Counted from the stretch's first letter, positions 34,658 through 46,780 are shown. The stretch: DNA of 64,000 nucleotides from Scleromitrula shiraiana (GCA_028455995.1 JABELC010000012.1:1178001-1242000); one strand, 5' to 3'. The notes: a model not told the origin generated them from the sequence alone. Translations and numbers: made by a program.

Positions 34658-36521
34658 ATGGCGAACCTCAATGGGGCATCTTCTACACAATTTACCATAA
34701 CTGCACTGAGTCGATGGTCTGTTGCGTCTAAACAATTGCCATGTATGTATAGGTTTAATGGAACACAATCTATCTGCTAATGATTTATAGCTGTTGATAA
34801 AATCAAAGCTCTACACGTTTATGACTTTGACAACACATGTATGTTCACCATTATCTCCTTTCCAATAACTTCACAGACTAATTCTTGCCGCAGTATTCAA
34901 TAGTCCTCTCCCGAACCCCAAATTATGGAATGGCCCGACGATAGGTTTTTTACAAACTCAAGACACGTTCGCGACCGGAGGTTGGTGGCATGATTCGAGA
35001 ATTCTGGCAGCTACTGGGGAAGGTGTTGAGAAGGAGGAACCACGAGCATGGGAAGGTTGGTGGAATGAACGCATTGTTGAGCTCATTGAACTCAGTATGC
35101 AACAAAAAGACGCCCTTTCCATCCTTTTAACTGGTCGTTCAGAGGCTGGCTTCTCTGAATTGTTGAAGAAAATAATTGCCAGCAAAGGTCTCGATGTGGA
35201 TATGGTAGTTCTAAAACCAGCCGCAGGTCCTAATAACCAGAAGTTTGGAAGTACTATGAATTTTAAGCAAGCTTTCCTGGAGACTCTGATGGAGACATAC
35301 AAGGATGCTGAAGAAATAAGAATTTATGAAGACAGAGTCAGACACGTCAAGGCCTTCAGAGACTTCTTCACCGATTACAACAAGCGCCAGATTGGTGTTC
35401 TTGGTATTCCATCTCGCGGAGCCATTACTGCTGAAGTAATTCAAGTTGCAGATGGTGCCACCTTACTTGACCCTGTTATTGAAGCTGCAGAAGTACAACG
35501 ATTGATCAATGATCATAATGCTGCCATACATGCAGGTCAACGAGGGGAAAGACTTCAGATAAAGAAGACTGTTTTCTATACCGGCTATTTAATCAATAAT
35601 ACTGACACTCAGAGGCTGCTTACATTAGCTCAGCTTCCTTCGAATATGCCAGATACAGAGGCTAAATTCCTTGCGAACAATGTTCTTATCACTCCCCGTC
35701 CTTGTCCTGAAAGTATCTTGCAAAAGGTGGGCGGAATGGGTAGTAAGACTACTTGGGAAGTTACAGGTACTGCCGTCTTTGAGAACAAAATCTGGGCTGC
35801 TCGTGTAAAACCTGTACCTGAGACAAAGAAGTTTTATACCGAAAATCCTGTTCCTATTGTCGTTCTTGCATTGCGCAAAGGAGCTCGGCCAATTGATGCA
35901 GGTAAGATTCAGAACTGGCAGCCTGTGCCGCCTGAGAAGGCGTTTGTGTTTGAAAGCACGGTTGGAGAAAAGGTATTGCTCCGGATAGAAGCGGAAGATT
36001 TGCACGAGAACGAGTATGAAAGCTTATTCCCAAACAAATCGACCAAGCGTAAGCATGTAGGTGACGATGATCCTAGACAGCCAAACGGAGTTTTTGGTGG
36101 CCATAACCAAGGACCCATCAAGAAGGAGGGGACACAAACAAACTATGGTGGTCGTGGTGGGAGGGGCAACCATCGTGGAAACAGTTCCCAGCGCGGTGGA
36201 TATCATCGTGGTAATAACAATCGAGGCGGCAATGGTGGCGGCGGTGGTGGCGGTGGCGGCAGAAATAAGGGTCGAGGTTATAATTATCGATCTCTCGATG
36301 ATGTTGGCGAGCGGGGCACTATGGGTTCAGGCACACCACCAGTTTACAACCCAGCCGTTGCATACGAGGATTTTCCGCCATTGCAAAAAAATTATCAAAC
36401 GCCTCAACAACTTGTTGCCGCACAATTTCAACAGTATCAAGCGCAGCTTCAAAAGAGTAACGCTGGAAAGGGCAATGGCAATGCGAACGGAAATGGTAAT
36501 GGTGAATTACAATACTTTTAG
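34658..36521 (+). CDS. HAD-domain protein, Swiss-army-knife RNA-repair-like family
   Basis: Exons 34658-34742, 34791-34838 and 34894-36521 give about 586 residues. The N-terminal HAD-type phosphatase-like domain has VYDFDNTLFNSPLP (the nucleophile motif DxDxT), WWHDSRIL, and LSILLTGRSEAGF as the second motif. The IYEDRVRHVKAFRDFF segment carries the later aspartate. This corresponds to the Pfam family I know as HAD_SAK_1, proposed by comparative genomics to act in RNA repair. The C-terminal 130 residues are Arg/Gly-rich (GGRGGRGNHRGN, a nine-glycine run), then Gln-rich with PPLQ motifs, typical of RNA-binding tails. Activity on RNA ends is inferred, not shown. The first two introns split the HAD motif itself. 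Confidence 0.85.
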
Positions 36522-37529
36522 ATACGTTGAATTTGTTTCTATGCTTTGATACCTCTTGACTCTGCAAGATTGTTGGTTGCTATCTATGGAGGGCGTTTTG
36601 GTCAGGTCATTGATTGTATTTTATGGGTGGAAGGATGGATGAATGGGTATTTGGGGATTGCGATATGGAAGAGCACAAGCACAGAAAGCAGTGCATATAT
36701 ATGTCTGTTATGGCACTTTATTATACGGTTTTGCAGTCTATATCTCAATTACGGGAATTAGTGATCATGGATAGCCTTTGCTACGTGAATTGGCGGGATA
36801 TCTAATTTTTTTTAAAGAATATGTGAATATATTATCTTGCTTGCTTTGATCAAGAAATTATAACATTTATGGAACCAAGTAGATTGTTTGGAAGTCTATC
36901 AGTGAACAAGCTAGTAAGTATTGTTTCGGTTCAGCTTCAGACCAAAATCCTAAGTGGGGATCTTCAGTCATGCCTATTGATTCAGTATCGAAATTGTTTT
37001 CGGTTATCACTGCAAGCACCAAATGCAAGGAAAGTTTCCTTTCCATTTGATCTTGATTAGTGCATCAGATGGATCTTCTCGGGTCGTGAGTTTAGTTGGG
37101 TATTCAAACCATGCAAAAATGATACAGATACAGCCCGATAGGCAGCAAGAGAATAAGGAAAGACTTCTATGAAGATTGAGCATACTTTATCATTATTGTT
37201 TGTCGTAGCAAATCGTTACATCATAAGGTTTCATCCGCTGTGCAATAGGAGGACCAACGAATTAGGTAGTACATTTAGACCACTTAAAAAAAGATAACAC
37301 CACCGATATTCAGGTCTTTCCATCCATAAATTCATATACCTTCCCTTGATTAGAATACTCCCTGTCTTCGAAACAAAAACAGTGCTAACAAACCACACTT
37401 GTTTTCTGCACAAATTATCCATCCATTCTTTTCATCTTAGAAAAGTAGCAGCCATAATAAAATACGCTTGATTTACACACAATCCATCCATATATTCATC
37501 CATCCCTTTCATAACATTATAATCTCATA
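36522..37529. other. Convergent intergenic region, about 1 kb
   Basis: There is no gene seen. It is flanked by the 3' ends of the HAD-type and BTB genes. AT-rich, with short overlapping frames that lack coding character. Confidence 0.6.
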
Positions 37530-38714
37530 TTATGCGACCATGCTATCTTCCTTTAGCATATGGTATTTGTTGGAAAGGTCAGTGAAGGGGCCATGAAAGC
37601 CAACTTTGAGCATGGGCACAGGGACCTTCAATTTATTGAAGGCATCCCTCAGCAAATCTGGATACTTTATAGCAATCTCTGTATATGCCAAATGTCCATT
37701 TCCACCCGCTTGACGCTCAATATTGTCCATGACGAGGAGGCGCAAGGTTGATGATGGAGTAGATTTCTGATATATCAGTTCTACATGTTTGGGCTGAAAT
37801 GGGTGAGAACCAACAATGCGGTCGTATGACTCGATCGCGATGTCAAAAATGGCTGGCCACTGAAACTTTTCGCCAAGGAAACAGAGTTCCAGGAGTGATG
37901 TTTGCAAAGCTTCTCTCTTCTCTTGAGACTTGAGCCACTCGAGGTGCCTGAGGTAGCTTGTTCTTGCGTTTTTGTGGCTCTACTGGAGGTACAAAAGCCG
38001 AAAGGGTTGTAAGCTGACGCTGAGTGATAACTGTAGGAGAACCGAAGATCGATGTCGAGTTTGATTTTGGTAGTTGTCCGAAAGGAGAACTTTCCCTGGC
38101 AGTTGATGCAAGGCCATCTGGGAATAAAGGAGTTGTGGTCTGACCCGGAGCGGTAGAATTTGATCCGGACGTAACTGTACCGGATAATGCAGATGGCTGC
38201 GACTCTGATTCGGGTTTACCATTCAATTCATTGTTTCGTTCTCCAGATTGGCCATTTTCCTTTCCTTCATTCTGGTTTTCATTTGTCGCAGAATGTCGTA
38301 TACGGAGCTCTTCAGGAGAAAGAGCGGCGTACCCCCCCATAGAGTCCTACGGGTTGAACCAGAGGTGAAATTTTAGCTCCATCACGTAGGAAAATGGATT
38401 TAAATGGTATCAACGGTATGCTATTCTTGGTTGCTGATCCAAAAGCTGAAACCTCCGACTTCTGCTTAAACCCTAGGGTTTTTGTTTCATTCTCCATCTC
38501 TGCTACTCCTGGAAGAATTCCACGATATAGCCATCCAATTAACAGAGCAACAGCTGCCGGATCTTCATCTCCGAGATGAAGTGAATAATCTCCAGTCAAC
38601 TCGTTGAGAGCCTTGTGGAAATAAGGCGATTGTGATGAAAGAAGTTGCTTGTGGACGACGAATCGTTTAGGCTTGACTCCCACGAAGATATCTACTATAT
38701 CCGTACCCAAATCA
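37530..38714 (-). CDS. BTB/POZ domain protein, 5' end unresolved
   Basis: The first visible exon starts at 38714, after a good CTAAC branch and ATAG acceptor, so one or more upstream exons with the start codon are missing from this model. The exon opens with a BTB domain (DIVDIFVGVKPKRFVVHKQLL, SPYFHKALNE, DPAAVALLIGWLYRG). A Ser/Pro-rich linker follows, then a helical C-terminal part (SYLRHLEWLKSQEKREALQT, WPAIFDIAIESYDRIVG). BTB domains mediate dimers and often recruit Cul3 ubiquitin ligases; the substrate is unknown. The frame must change twice. Near 38332-38338 either a 61-nt intron (38272-38332, GTACGC donor, CCAG acceptor) or a one-base indel in a seven-G run is needed. A second intron, 37980-38031 with a GTTATC donor, restores the last frame. 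About 356 residues are covered by these exons. Confidence 0.7.
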
Positions 38715-39341
38715 CTATGTTCAGGTATCGTTAGTTACTAATCCCAACGGATGTTTCTCGTAAGAGTTCTAGGGAGTGTCCCCTGGAATGATTAAGATTT
38801 GGTTAAAATCTGTAGCATTGAATTCAAGTTTCAGAATTCAATCCACAAGAAACATAAAAACCTCAGAACAGCCAGGGAAGTGGGAGAATGAGGTACATAC
38901 TCAAGCCTTCGAGAAGAAATGGCTTGTTGTATTCACAGTCATGATGTCAAAATCATCTGCTTCTATTTGAGATGGAGAGCACAGAGATTGTTATATACTT
39001 TGAAGGGAGAAGACGTTGATATAGATGAAAACACACTTGGTCTATTTGTGACGGCGCTTTTCACTACCTTTGTAACTTGATATGCACCTTCCCAATAAAC
39101 TAATAGAAAACCTTGGAATCTTTGGAAAGTGAGAATGTCAGCCTCGCCAGCCTTGGGCGAATTAATTGCTTGGTAGCCTTGCAGTGTTAATTCTGGTCTT
39201 ATCATCTTATCTTAGCGTGCTACGAAAGCCACTTTCATCGCGTCCCGACGCGTCCCCTGGACTTTTATCTAAATTGATTCTTGAAAACCATTGACTTCCT
39301 TGTGGATTTATTAGGAATATCTGAAATTCAAGAACCAGAAT
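38715..39341. other. Region between BTB gene and PRI1, probably hides BTB first exon
   Basis: The two genes diverge across this 627-bp stretch. An ATG-started minus-strand frame (38963-39205) begins MIRPELTLQGYQ and reads gene-like for about 38 residues, but its good donors are in the wrong phase for the BTB exon. The PRI1 leader occupies the right-hand end; CGCGTCCCGACGCGTCCCC at about 39239-39257 contains two ACGCGT-like sites, which would fit cell-cycle control of PRI1 by inference. Confidence 0.5.
39239..39257. promoter_or_regulatory. MCB-like GACGCGTC motif upstream of PRI1
   Basis: The palindromic GACGCGTC core, about 95 bp before the PRI1 start, matches the MluI cell-cycle box that drives DNA replication genes in yeasts. 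The match is exact for ACGCGT; function in this organism is inference. Confidence 0.5.
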
Positions 39342-41074
39342 ATGCCACATTCTACTTCGCCCGAAGAGTCTACAACTAAATCCCAGGACAACATGATCGA
39401 AGTAGAAGACAATGGCGGCGGCATCAAAAAAAGTCAAAATGTAGAAGAATCGAATGGGAATGTCGCCGAGGCTAAAACTGGAGAGGGGGATATAATAATG
39501 GAAGAGGCTGAAGCCGAGCTCGAAACAGCTCCTCAAGTCACTTCAAAACCGGAAGTGAAGTTAGAGGATCTATTTGCAGACTTTGAATCTGATGAGGAAT
39601 TTCCGAGTTCGACTGCAAAGGACGTGAAAGTATCAAGTTCACCTGAGGCGCCGGCCTCTCCAGTGTAAGTATCAGATTGCCTGTTTTCGTGTCTTCTGCT
39701 GAACAAATCTTAAAGGCATATTGGACCAACATCTCGAGCATCAGATCCAGAAGTCATGCGATCATTTTACCAAAGACTTTTCCCATGGCGTCATCTATTC
39801 CAGTGGCTCAATCATTCCCCGACCCCATCGACTGACTTTGGACACCGAGAATTTGCGTTTACCCTTCAAAACGATGCCTACTTGCGTTATCAATCTTTTC
39901 CTACGTCAGATCTGTAAGTTTTTTGATATTTGTTTTGATTGGCTTTAACTAACGTTGTTTAGCCTTCGTAAGGATGTCCTGCGTCTTATGCCTTCAAGAT
40001 TCGAAATCGGACCTGTATATAGCACCAATCCACGGGATCGAAAAACATTACGGAAGGCATCTACTTTCAAACCCATAGCCAAGGAATTATGCTTCGATAT
40101 TGATTTGACAGATTATGATGAGATAAGAACCTGTTGCGACAAAGCAAATATATGCAATAAGTGCTGGCAGTTTATCACAATGGCTATAAAAGTGGTTGAT
40201 GTTGCACTAAGAGACGATTTTGGTTTTAAGCACATAATGTGGGTTTACTCGGGAAGAAGAGGAGCTCACGCTTGGGTTTGTGATAAGAAAGCTAGGCAAA
40301 TGGATGATCAAAAGCGATGGGCTATTGCAGGATATTTAGAGCTCATTAGAGGCGGGGCACAAACAGCAAAGAAAGTTAATGTGAAAAGACCTCTACATCC
40401 ACACGTCTCGTAAGTGCTGTTCCAGGCTAGTCCGATCGCAAAAACTGATTGCTTTTAGACGAAGTCTTGATATACTCAAAGGTCACTTCCAAAACGATGT
40501 ACTCCGGGATCAGGATCCTTGGGAGGATGAGGATAAGATCGAGAAACTATTACAGCTGCTTCCTAATCAAGCCCTAAACGAAAGTCTACGAAAGAAGTGG
40601 AACTCTTCTCCAGGACGATCATCGACTTCGAAATGGGCTGATATTGATACAATAGCAAAAAACACCAAGGGACTCGATGGTAAAGCTCTTCTAGAAGCAA
40701 AGCAAGATATTGTTCTAGAGTACACATACCCTAGACTTGATATCGAAGTCAGTAAGAAACTCAACCATTTGTTGAAAAGTCCTTTCGTCGTACACCCTGG
40801 TACAGGCAGAGTCTGTGTGCCTATAGATACTAAGCGTTTGGAGGATTTTGATCCTCTAGCCGTGCCAACCGTGACCGAGCTTCTATGTGAGATTGATCAG
40901 TGGATTGCACCGGAAGATGGGGAGAAGGAGGGTAAAAGTATACAAGACTGGGAAAAAACAAGCCTGAAACCTTTTGTGAACTACTTCAGATCGTTCGTTG
41001 CTATTTTAATGAGAGATGAGAAGGATATCAAAGTCAAGCGAGAAAGGGATACTGCGGATGGAATGGCATTTTAA
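39342..41074 (+). CDS. PRI1: DNA primase small (catalytic) subunit
   Basis: Exons 39342-39664, 39716-39913, 39963-40409 and 40459-41074 give about 527 residues. The primase fold is clear: MRSFYQRLFPWRHLFQWLNH, then the catalytic acidic pair in CFDIDLTDYDEI near residue 218, the zinc-type cysteines in RTCCDKANICNKCWQF, and YSGRRGAHAWVCD near 263. The C-terminal FVVHPGTGRVCVPID completes the family pattern. Pri1 makes the RNA primer for DNA polymerase alpha. An acidic, low-complexity N-terminal extension of about 110 residues precedes the fold and ends at the first intron. The first intron closes with an AAG acceptor. A GACGCGTC box lies just upstream. Confidence 0.95.
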
Positions 41075-41905
41075 AATGTGTTTGTTTGCATTGGTTGGTA
41101 TATGATAGCTTCGGCGTTATGGGATTGTGAATGGTCAATGAATATATGAATACTATTAATTGGCTCCAATCTAAAAGGTAAGGGGTATTTTTATGGTAGC
41201 ATTGGGTAGCGAAATCTTGACTTTTTCTATATAAGTTTATGAAGTGAACACCACATTTTGTAACTATTGCTACCTGCCCAACTTGGCGGAGAGATGTATT
41301 CTTTTCTTCTTAGGAATAGTTTTACTTTTTCTCTCAAAAGAATGGTATCAAGTGCGACCCTCCATGATTATTTAGAGTTTCATCAATCACGTGTCATTAT
41401 AGCGCCTGCGCCTGCGCCTGTACCCGAAGCTTTTTTGGCACTAAACCTTAAAGTTTCTCACCATCTTCCTTTCAAAACAACCACCTTAAACCTTGAAAAC
41501 CAAAATCAAATCAACAGCACAAACATTTCTACAACCAACTTCTAGATTTCTATCTAACAAGATCTCCAATTACCATAACTAATTCGATATTCGCGCATAA
41601 AGCTGCAGTCTAGAAAATTCTTCGATAACTACAACGACTACATCATAGCAATCGACGACCTTTTCTAACATCAACCTACCCCTCAACTCAACAACTACTC
41701 GCATTTCCCCTCCCTTCCACGATAGTTGGCGGACCCCTCTTACTCACGCCTTCTAAAATTTTGCATGCTAAATCAGGCGCATACTATCTAAGACGAATTG
41801 CGATAGAATACAGCCAGATCGGATTTTCGCGCCATTTTACATCACCTTATCATCTATTTAGTTCTATAGAGAGTCTCTCTTTTCAAATACATCTCAAATA
41901 TAGCA
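41075..41905. other. Intergenic / long DHH1 leader
   Basis: 831 bp between two same-strand genes. A repeat of GCGCCTGCGCCTGCGCCTGT sits at 41401-41420. A CT-rich, CAAC-rich stretch from about 41470 to 41900 looks like a 5' leader. An ATG-started frame at 41295 could be an 83-codon upstream ORF if the leader starts that early. Confidence 0.5.
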
Positions 41906-43671
41906 ATGGCTGACGCGCTGGCATCTACGCTAGCGGCTACTAAAATCAAGTATCTGCTCTCGATTTATTCTTATCGTTGCTATAATACTGACTCGAAGCT
42001 AGTGATAATGCTTCTCCGGTTACTAGTGATAATGCTTCTCCAGTTACTAGTGATAATGCTTCTCCAGTTACTAGTGATAATGCCACCCCAGACAACTGGA
42101 AGGCCGGTCTAAATATTCCAGTGAAGGATACGAGGCAACAAACGGAGGTACCATAGAGATTCTTCCCAAGCATTCTTGCAATATCTAACAGAGCTACTCA
42201 GGATGTCACTGCTACCAAAGGCCTCGAGTTCGAGGACTTCTCTATTAAGCGGGATTTACTGATGGGCATATTTGAGGCAGGATTCGAGAAGCCCTCACCA
42301 ATTCAAGAAGAGGCTATTCCTGTGGCTCTCACAGGACGAGATATACTTGCGAGAGCCAAAAACGGTACAGGCAAAACCGCTGCCTTCGTCATCCCCGCCC
42401 TCGAACGAATCAACCCTAAAAGCTCCAAAGTCCAATGTCTCATCCTGGTACCTACAAGAGAATTGGCTCTTCAAACATCACAAGTCTGCAAGACTCTCGG
42501 TAAACATCTTGGTGTTAATGTTATGGTTACAACTGGTGGTACAGGCTTGCTAGATGATATCATGCGTCTCCAAGATCCTGTCCATATTATTGTCGGCACA
42601 CCAGGTAGAATTCTTGACCTGGCAGGAAAAAACGTAGCCGACCTCAGTGAATGTCCAATGTTCATCATGGACGAAGCTGATAAACTCCTTTCACCTGAAT
42701 TCACTTCCGTTATCGAACAACTTCTCCGGTTCCATCCCAAGCATCGCCAAGTTATGCTCTTTAGTGCAACTTTCCCAATCACTGTAAAGAACTTCTCGGA
42801 CGAGAACATGAACAGCCCTTACGAAATCAATCTTATGGACGAACTTACTCTACGTGGTGTTACTCAATACTATGCTTTCGTGGAAGAAAAGGATAAGGTT
42901 CATTGCCTAAACACATTATTCTCAAAACTACAAATCAACCAGTCAATCATCTTCTGTAATTCTACAAACCGCGTCGAACTTCTAGCAAAGAAAATCACAG
43001 AATTGGGATATTCTTGTTTTTACAGTCATGCTCGAATGATTCAGGCCAACCGCAACCGAGTCTTCCACGACTTCCGAAATGGCGTTTGCCGTAACCTCGT
43101 CTGCTCTGATCTCCTTACTCGTGGGATCGATATCCAAGCTGTTAACGTCGTTATCAACTTCGATTTCCCCAAAAATGCCGAAACCTACCTACATCGAATT
43201 GGTAGATCGGGACGATTCGGTCATCTTGGTTTGGCGATCAACCTCATTAATTGGGATGATCGCTTCAACTTGTACAACATTGAGCGCGAGCTCGGCACAG
43301 AAATTCAACCTATACCCCAAACTATCGACAAGAACCTCTATGTCTACGAAACCCCAGAAAACATTCCACGTCCTGTATCCAATTTCCAAACCAACGCTCG
43401 TCAACCTTCCGGTCATGAGCAACAACAGCCTACACAATATTCTGGCAACCAACAACGATCTGCGGGTCAAAATAATTATAATAGCGGACGTCAAAACGGA
43501 TCTGGTCCCGACCAAGGACAGGGTCCAAGTCAACCTCAAGGTCAGCGCCAAAACTATTCCAGAGGCGGGGGTCGATTTGGTGGTCGTGGGGGAGGTCAAG
43601 GTCAGCGCCAGAATGGTTTCGACGGTCCGAGAGGAGGTCGAGGCCAAGGTCAGATCTCACCGGCCCAATAG
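41906..43671 (+). CDS. DHH1: DEAD-box RNA helicase Dhh1 (DDX6 family)
   Basis: Exons 41906-41949, 42003-42147 and 42202-43671 give about 552 residues. The helicase core is the Dhh1 type: EFEDFSIKRDLLMGIFEAGF, Q motif KPSPIQE, Walker A AKNGTGKTA near residue 115, PTRELALQT, DEAD at about 218 (MDEADKLLS), SAT in LFSATFP, and HRIGRSGRFGHLG. Dhh1 promotes mRNA decapping and translation repression in P-bodies. The tail of roughly 120 residues is Gln/Asn-rich then RGG-rich. The N-terminus carries three full SDNASPVT repeats plus a partial one, encoded by a 24-bp tandem repeat that begins exactly at the first intron's acceptor. The short N-terminal MADALASTLAATKI exon is conserved-looking. Confidence 0.96.
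41999..42083 (+). repeat. 24-bp coding tandem repeat in DHH1 (about 3.5 units)
   Basis: The unit is CTAGTGATAATGCTTCTCC plus RGTTA; copies start at about 41999, 42023, 42047 and 42071 (partial). The first copy overlaps the intron/exon border, so its CTAG serves as splice acceptor. Confidence 0.92.
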
Positions 43672-44224
43672 CCTGTGTAAAATTTTGCATGCGATTGTTT
43701 GGAGTTTTGTAAATATTACCTTCTATTTCATTTTGCCGATAGACTCGATTTTACGACGGACATGGTTTTGAGATTTTATTGCTCTCGACGTTAAGCTGGT
43801 TCCGGGTGCGCCCTACTACTCGACTTCACGATTGATTTGGCTCTTGAATTTCTTCGGCATGGGCGCTGGATTTCGTGTTTGTATCATACGACTTTCGTTT
43901 TTCGATTATTTCTTCTTCTTACTACCTCTCGAAAGATGGACTACTTCGGGTTGCATGAGGCGGCAGCGGGTAGTAAAAGTTCAACGGTTCGCTCTGGTAT
44001 AATGACACGGCGTATGGGCGTTCTGAGGAAGGCGCTTTCAAGGGCGGTCTTCAGGGTCTAGACTGGTATTGCTATACAGGCATTGCTGGAATAGACAAAC
44101 GGTATATTTTGCTTATTGATGGCTCATAATTTGAGTAGGCGGAGAATGGGCGGGTGGCATGATGGGCTTCTGTTGACAACGGCGGATCAACAATTGCCCA
44201 TGGTAGGATGGTAGGACAGGTTAT

Positions 44225-44252
44225 GGATGGATGGATGGATGGATGGATGGAT
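44225..44252. repeat. (GGAT)n microsatellite
   Basis: Seven uninterrupted GGAT units in the gene-free region. Confidence 0.93.
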
Positions 44253-44544
44253 GAGGTTAGGAATGCGGGTAGGGAAGGGAAGGGCGTTGGGGTGAAAATG
44301 CAACGATAATGATGGTCACTTCTTGCACTCTCAGACGCATGAAGCACGGCATCTGTGGATGAAGGGGGAGAACCAAAAAGAAAAAAACACATATTCCAAA
44401 AAAAAACTTTTTTGGGGAGGAACGCGGGAATTTTGATTACAATTCGGATCGGGCTTGGAACTCGGTAATTGTTCTCGATTTTTTCTGGCAAATTTTATCC
44501 TTTCTTCTTCACTGCGTTGAATATTTATGATGATGGTGATGCGT

Positions 44545-44575
44545 TGTGATGTGATGTGATGTGATGTGATGTGAT
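44545..44575. repeat. (GTGAT)n microsatellite
   Basis: About six uninterrupted GTGAT units. Confidence 0.93.
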
Positions 44576-44919
44576 GATCCGCATGTGATACGGTGATACT
44601 ACATACCTACATGATACCCTTTAAATTCAAGGTCCCTTTCTCGTGTCGTGACTCGACACACAACACCATGGGAGGGAAAAAAAAATTGCGTGCAGAAGAG
44701 GAGACCCCTTAGATGATGTCGGCTCATTTGCATTTGCATTTGCATGGAGTTAAGGCAGGCAGGTATGGTTCCATTGCTTCTACTCTAATTTATTAATTTG
44801 TTGCTTCATTCGCCTCGGGGGTATTGCTACAGTTACAGTGTCGAGGCTTTATTCAGGGTTATTGTACGACGGAGTCTTGCATTGAGGTCGCATTTGACCC
44901 TTTCTTTTTTTTTTTTTCT

Positions 44920-44992
44920 TTACTTACTTACTTACTTACTTGCTTGCTTACTTGCTTGCTTGCTTGTTTGTTGGTATTGGTATTGGTATTGG
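44920..44992. repeat. CTTA/CTTG tetranucleotide tract followed by GGTATT units
   Basis: A poly-T run leads into CTTA and CTTG units, then three or four TATTGG hexanucleotides. Confidence 0.88.
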
Positions 44993-45011
44993 ACTGGGGT
45001 ACCGCGTTGAT

Positions 45012-45060
45012 GTAAGGTAAGGTAAGGTAAGGTAAGGTAAGGTAAGGTAAGGTAATGTAA
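45012..45060. repeat. (GTAAG)n microsatellite grading into ATGTAATCTA repeats
   Basis: Nine or so GTAAG units; beyond 45060 a looser TAATGTAATC pattern continues to about 45145. In plus orientation the run presents many potential splice-donor-like GTAAG sequences. Confidence 0.9.
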
Positions 45061-46404
45061 TGTTGATCGGCAAGTAGGTCTCTTAAGGTAATCTAATGTA
45101 ATGTAATCTAATGCAATCTAATGCAATGTAATGTAATCTAATCTCATGTACATGAGATTATCTCTACAATCTCCTAGAATCTTGGAGAGCGAGGGGGATT
45201 CCATGACCATGACTATGGGTTCTAACTTCTAGGTAGGTAGGTGGGTAGGTGGTTTGGTGGATGCGTCGTCCTATGTACCTATGTATCTGGATACATAGAT
45301 GTTGCAGCGCAGCTGCTGTATAGTAAGTATATTATGGTATAAATACATCGTACATAGTACATAGTACATATATGGTACTCGAGCCGCCTGTTGTGATACG
45401 TGTATACATACGTATGTACTTTATGACTGTGGACATTTTTATTGTATTTCTTATTTTATTTTACATGCAGATGGAGGCTCACATGGGGGTTTGGTATGCG
45501 ATGCACGTCGATAAGAGGTTAAGTGGTATGTGATATGGATATTTTTTTTTTTTCTTTTTTTTCGTCTGATGTTCAATATCTGTTTGTTATAGATGGGTGA
45601 GTAGAGAGAGGAGAGAGGAGAGAGGAAAGAGAAGAGAGGCTTTATGGAGGTCGATGAGATGGATGTGGATATGGATATAGATATGGATGATTGGTATGGA
45701 GTACGAATACATAGATACAGTCACCAGAGTACAATTCATCGATTTCAAAGCAATCATTCACAACTTTAACAATATATTTGTTATACTCGTACAGCTAAGA
45801 AAGTAAAAGGAAGAAGCAGAAGAATATGTCCTACATATTTTTCAGCCCCCAACCCCACGCAGACAGGCAGGCATGCGCAGAACGTTACAGTAACCCTCCA
45901 GGTGCTCTATCTATGCCTCTTCTCTTCTCTTCTCTTTGATACAAAGAAAGAGGTTTTATTTTTATTGCGAGTCTACTCTCAATTCTCGTTTTTGCGTTGA
46001 GACAAGGTTTATTACGCTAATGTCTTGGAAGAATCTTAGCACATTCTTAAAGTAATTTATTGGCTAAGATCCATTGTTTGTTTATCACGTGAGTATTAGT
46101 AGAGAAGAGGCGGCGCGTCAGGGTACCTGATCCGATATGAGATGAGGTAAGATTGGATAAGATAGATACCTCCGCCAAGAAAACCCCCCCATTCTTTCGA
46201 TTCGATTCGTTCATTTAGACTTCGTAACTTCTTGGATATCGTTCCATTCGGAAGCAAAGAAAGTAATAAGCTCGGTGGTGGTAAGGTTAGGGATAGGGAT
46301 GATAGGTCCGTACTAGCTAGCCTTGGAGGGGTGGATAGACATGACATAGGGGTTTGAAATATGATATCGATATGTCAGCCGGACCGTTCCGATTACTGGC
46401 TTAT

Positions 46405-46440
46405 GGATATGATATGATATGATATGATGTGATGTGATAT
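46405..46440. repeat. (GATAT)n microsatellite
   Basis: GATAT and GATGT units in tandem; the same motif recurs at 46747-46780 and 51341-51365. Confidence 0.9.
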
Positions 46441-46746
46441 GGAAAAATAAGAGAAATGGAAGTAGAATAGAAGTATCGGAAAGAAGAAAAGAAAAGAGAA
46501 GAAATGGAAGACTTCCCCCTTCAAAAAAAAAAAAAAAAGAAAAAAGAAAAAAGAAAAAACATTAATAAATTTGTGGCTTAGAAACTCATATATGGGGAAT
46601 ATGAAATATGGGGGTGAAAGCGTGGGTAGATTGGTCGGGGAAGTAAATGTATTAGTTATTCTATGGGGATTTTTATATTGAATGTACATACTTATTACTG
46701 TTTAATATGTAGGACTGACCTGACCGTGTAGTGAATGGATGGATGA

Positions 46747-46780
46747 ATGATATGATATGATATGATATGATATGATATGG
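46747..46780. repeat. (GATAT)n microsatellite
   Basis: Six or seven uninterrupted units. Confidence 0.93.

Noticed and set aside
36061..36549. 162-codon frame inside the HAD-type gene
   Set aside because: It arises from the Gly/Arg repeat read in another frame.
43079..43771. 230-codon plus-strand frame inside DHH1
   Set aside because: It is a shadow frame of the helicase C-terminal half, without its own features.
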